The translations under genes were made by a program, and so were the position numbers. Of a DNA stretch of 5,438 bases, positions 4,921-5,438 are shown piece by piece; the first letter of the stretch is position 1, and every line of letters begins with the position of its first letter. The DNA is taken from the NCBI GenBank assembly GCA_021809225.1, contig JAKBAL010000183.1:1-5438 (forward strand). Direction: 5' to 3'. The stretch comes from Pseudomonadota bacterium. GTDB taxonomy: Bacteria > Pseudomonadota > Alphaproteobacteria > UBA9655. The notes under the pieces were generated by a model, which saw only the letters and a list, made by a program, of their open reading frames with translations, was not told the origin of the DNA and searched no databases.

Positions 4921-4968
4921 TGACGCACTTAAGCATGCATGAAAGTGCGTTACACTTTCATGCATGCT
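4921..4968 (-). other. Strong hairpin abutting TAAGTGCG, candidate oriT
   Basis: AGCATGCATGAAAGTG (4932-4947) and its exact complement (4953-4968) form a 16-bp stem with loop CGTTA. On the minus strand the hairpin is followed without a gap by TAAGTGCG (4931-4924) and TCATT. A competing fold pairs ACGCACTT (4923-4930) with AAGTGCGT (4943-4950), so the two cannot coexist. On the + strand, the loop region AAGTGCGTTACACTTT resembles the pMV158-type (MOBV) nic hairpin. It lies about 50 bp upstream of the small basic protein gene. Confidence 0.55.
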
Positions 4969-4970
4969 GC

Positions 4971-5011
4971 TTGTTAGCCTGGCCGACGGCGTAATAAAAA
5001 ATTTTTGGAGG
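4971..5011 (+). promoter_or_regulatory. Possible promoter and ribosome binding site of the last gene
   Basis: TTGTTA (4971-4976) is followed after 15 bp by TAATAA (4992-4997), or after 18 bp by TAAAAA. GGAGG is at 5007-5011. The ribosome binding site is clear; the promoter is weak. The site adjoins the 4932-4968 hairpin, so a protein bound there could affect expression. Confidence 0.35.
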
Positions 5012-5015
5012 AATG

Positions 5016-5312
5016 ATGACGGAAAGAATGCAAAAATATCGCGATAAGATGAAAGAAAAAGGGCTTGTCCAAGTCAGGATATGGGTTGAGGAACAAGACG
5101 AGGAATTTGTCAAATACCTTGCAAAATTTTGCAGGGAAATACGGGAGAAAAAACCCAAAAAGCGGTATGGCCGAAGGGCAACGGAAAGGCAGATCAAGTT
5201 TGCCGAGAACATTGCCAAATTGCACAACGTACCTGAACCCAAACACCTATATGACCACCACATCAGCCTTGCCGCCTGGACATGGGGGAAAGGGTTTAGA
5301 AGTCAAAATTGA
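5016..5312 (+). CDS. Small basic putative DNA-binding protein next to the candidate oriT
   Basis: The protein has 98 residues from the second of two adjacent ATGs. GGAGG at 5007-5011 is 4 nt from ATG 5016 but only 1 nt from 5013. The N-terminus (MTERMQKYRDKMKEKGLVQVRIWV, a strand after a basic helix) resembles small MazE-like or ribbon-helix-helix regulators in which a VQVRIWV-type strand contacts DNA. Residues about 49-57 are very basic (KKPKKRYGRR). The stretch ATERQIKFAENIAKLHNV near 58-75, with SLAAW near 86-90, resembles a short C-terminal module I associate with plasmid-borne mobilisation and nucleic-acid proteins. I cannot assign a family with certainty. Its position beside the strong hairpin suggests a relaxosome accessory or local regulator; an antitoxin without its toxin is an alternative. 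The last residues (TWGKGFRSQN) depart from the pattern and could reflect a late frameshift. Confidence 0.7.
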   Translation: MTERMQKYRDKMKEKGLVQVRIWVEEQDEEFVKYLAKFCREIREKKPKKRYGRRATERQIKFAENIAKLHNVPEPKHLYDHHISLAAWTWGKGFRSQN

Positions 5313-5341
5313 GAAAAACAGGCCTGTACCTAAACTCCACT

Positions 5342-5364
5342 TTATCCACAAAAAATGTGGACAA
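5342..5364. promoter_or_regulatory. Inverted pair of DnaA boxes
   Basis: TTATCCACA at 5342-5350 is an exact DnaA box on the minus strand. TGTGGACAA at 5356-5364 is an 8-of-9 match on the + strand. They are separated by AAAAA and form a 6-bp TCCACA/TGTGGA stem. The pair lies 30 bases after the last gene and is flanked by CCTGTAC (5323-5329) and GTACAGG (5396-5402). It could be a DnaA titration or second origin element, or a weak terminator. No gene is seen from 5313 to the end. Confidence 0.5.
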
Positions 5365-5438
5365 GTTTTGGGATAAAATCTCCATATCAGCCCGTGTACA
5401 GGTTCTTATAGAAAGATCAAAAAACAGGCAACAAAACA

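Larger units (their letters stand above)
3446..5015. other. Gene-free 1.5-kb region with hairpins and nic-like sites
   Basis: No frame here combines a plausible start, a ribosome binding site and a recognisable protein. The open frames on either strand are short and mostly start at non-ATG codons or without a Shine-Dalgarno sequence. From 3446 to about 3895 I see nothing definite. From about 3900 onward, hairpins and TAAGYGCG-type motifs accumulate; they are listed separately. AAAATTTT-like tracts recur (for example near 4217, 4373, 4828 and 5000), which may give bent DNA. The region reads as a cis-acting DNA platform, with decayed sequence as the alternative. Confidence 0.6.

Overview
The window looks like most or all of a small, AT-leaning bacterial plasmid. 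The replication protein resembles the RepA/RPA family, whose members are mostly proteobacterial. It is followed by a tandem iteron array, DnaA boxes and an AT-rich stretch. I cannot name the genus. I also cannot tell from the sequence whether the 5438 bases are a complete circle: no terminal overlap is visible.

Layout on the + strand: (1) 2-91 is the end of an unidentified reading frame, closed by a strong terminator at 136-170. (2) 214-940 is a toxin-first type II toxin-antitoxin operon of the HigB/HigA type. Its promoter lies inside a perfect 16-bp inverted repeat, and the toxin start codon has almost no leader. (3) 941-1385 has no large gene but is highly structured. It holds a promoter-like site, two hairpins, a 33-codon basic small ORF with a good ribosome binding site, a terminator that begins at that ORF's stop codon, then two more hairpins. 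(4) 1386-1763 is an orphan gene of 125 residues. (5) 1790-1822 is an operator-like element containing a degenerate, inverted copy of the iteron. (6) 1909-3057 encodes the Rep protein. (7) 3073-3445 is the vegetative origin: one inverted iteron, a 16-bp palindrome, five direct iterons with a 22-bp period, DnaA boxes and AT-rich DNA.

(8) From about 3446 to 5015 I find no convincing gene. This stretch contains four exact copies of TAAGYGCG, all with associated hairpins, plus two weaker look-alikes. The octamer resembles the nic core of RSF1010-type (MOBQ) transfer origins. One site (4921-4968) also resembles a MOBV nic hairpin. Two sites (4268-4312 and 4709-4753) are homologous copies in opposite orientation. 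No relaxase gene is present. (9) 5016-5312 encodes a small basic protein next to the 4921-4968 hairpin, possibly a DNA-binding accessory protein. (10) The right end carries an inverted pair of DnaA-box-like sequences and no gene.

How it fits together: Rep would act at the iterons and probably represses itself through the degenerate iteron upstream of its gene. The toxin-antitoxin pair would stabilise the plasmid. The noncoding region would let it be mobilised by relaxases supplied in trans, or would prime its lagging strand. The most unusual parts are this cluster of transfer-origin-like sites without a relaxase, and the small ORF whose stop codon abuts a terminator.
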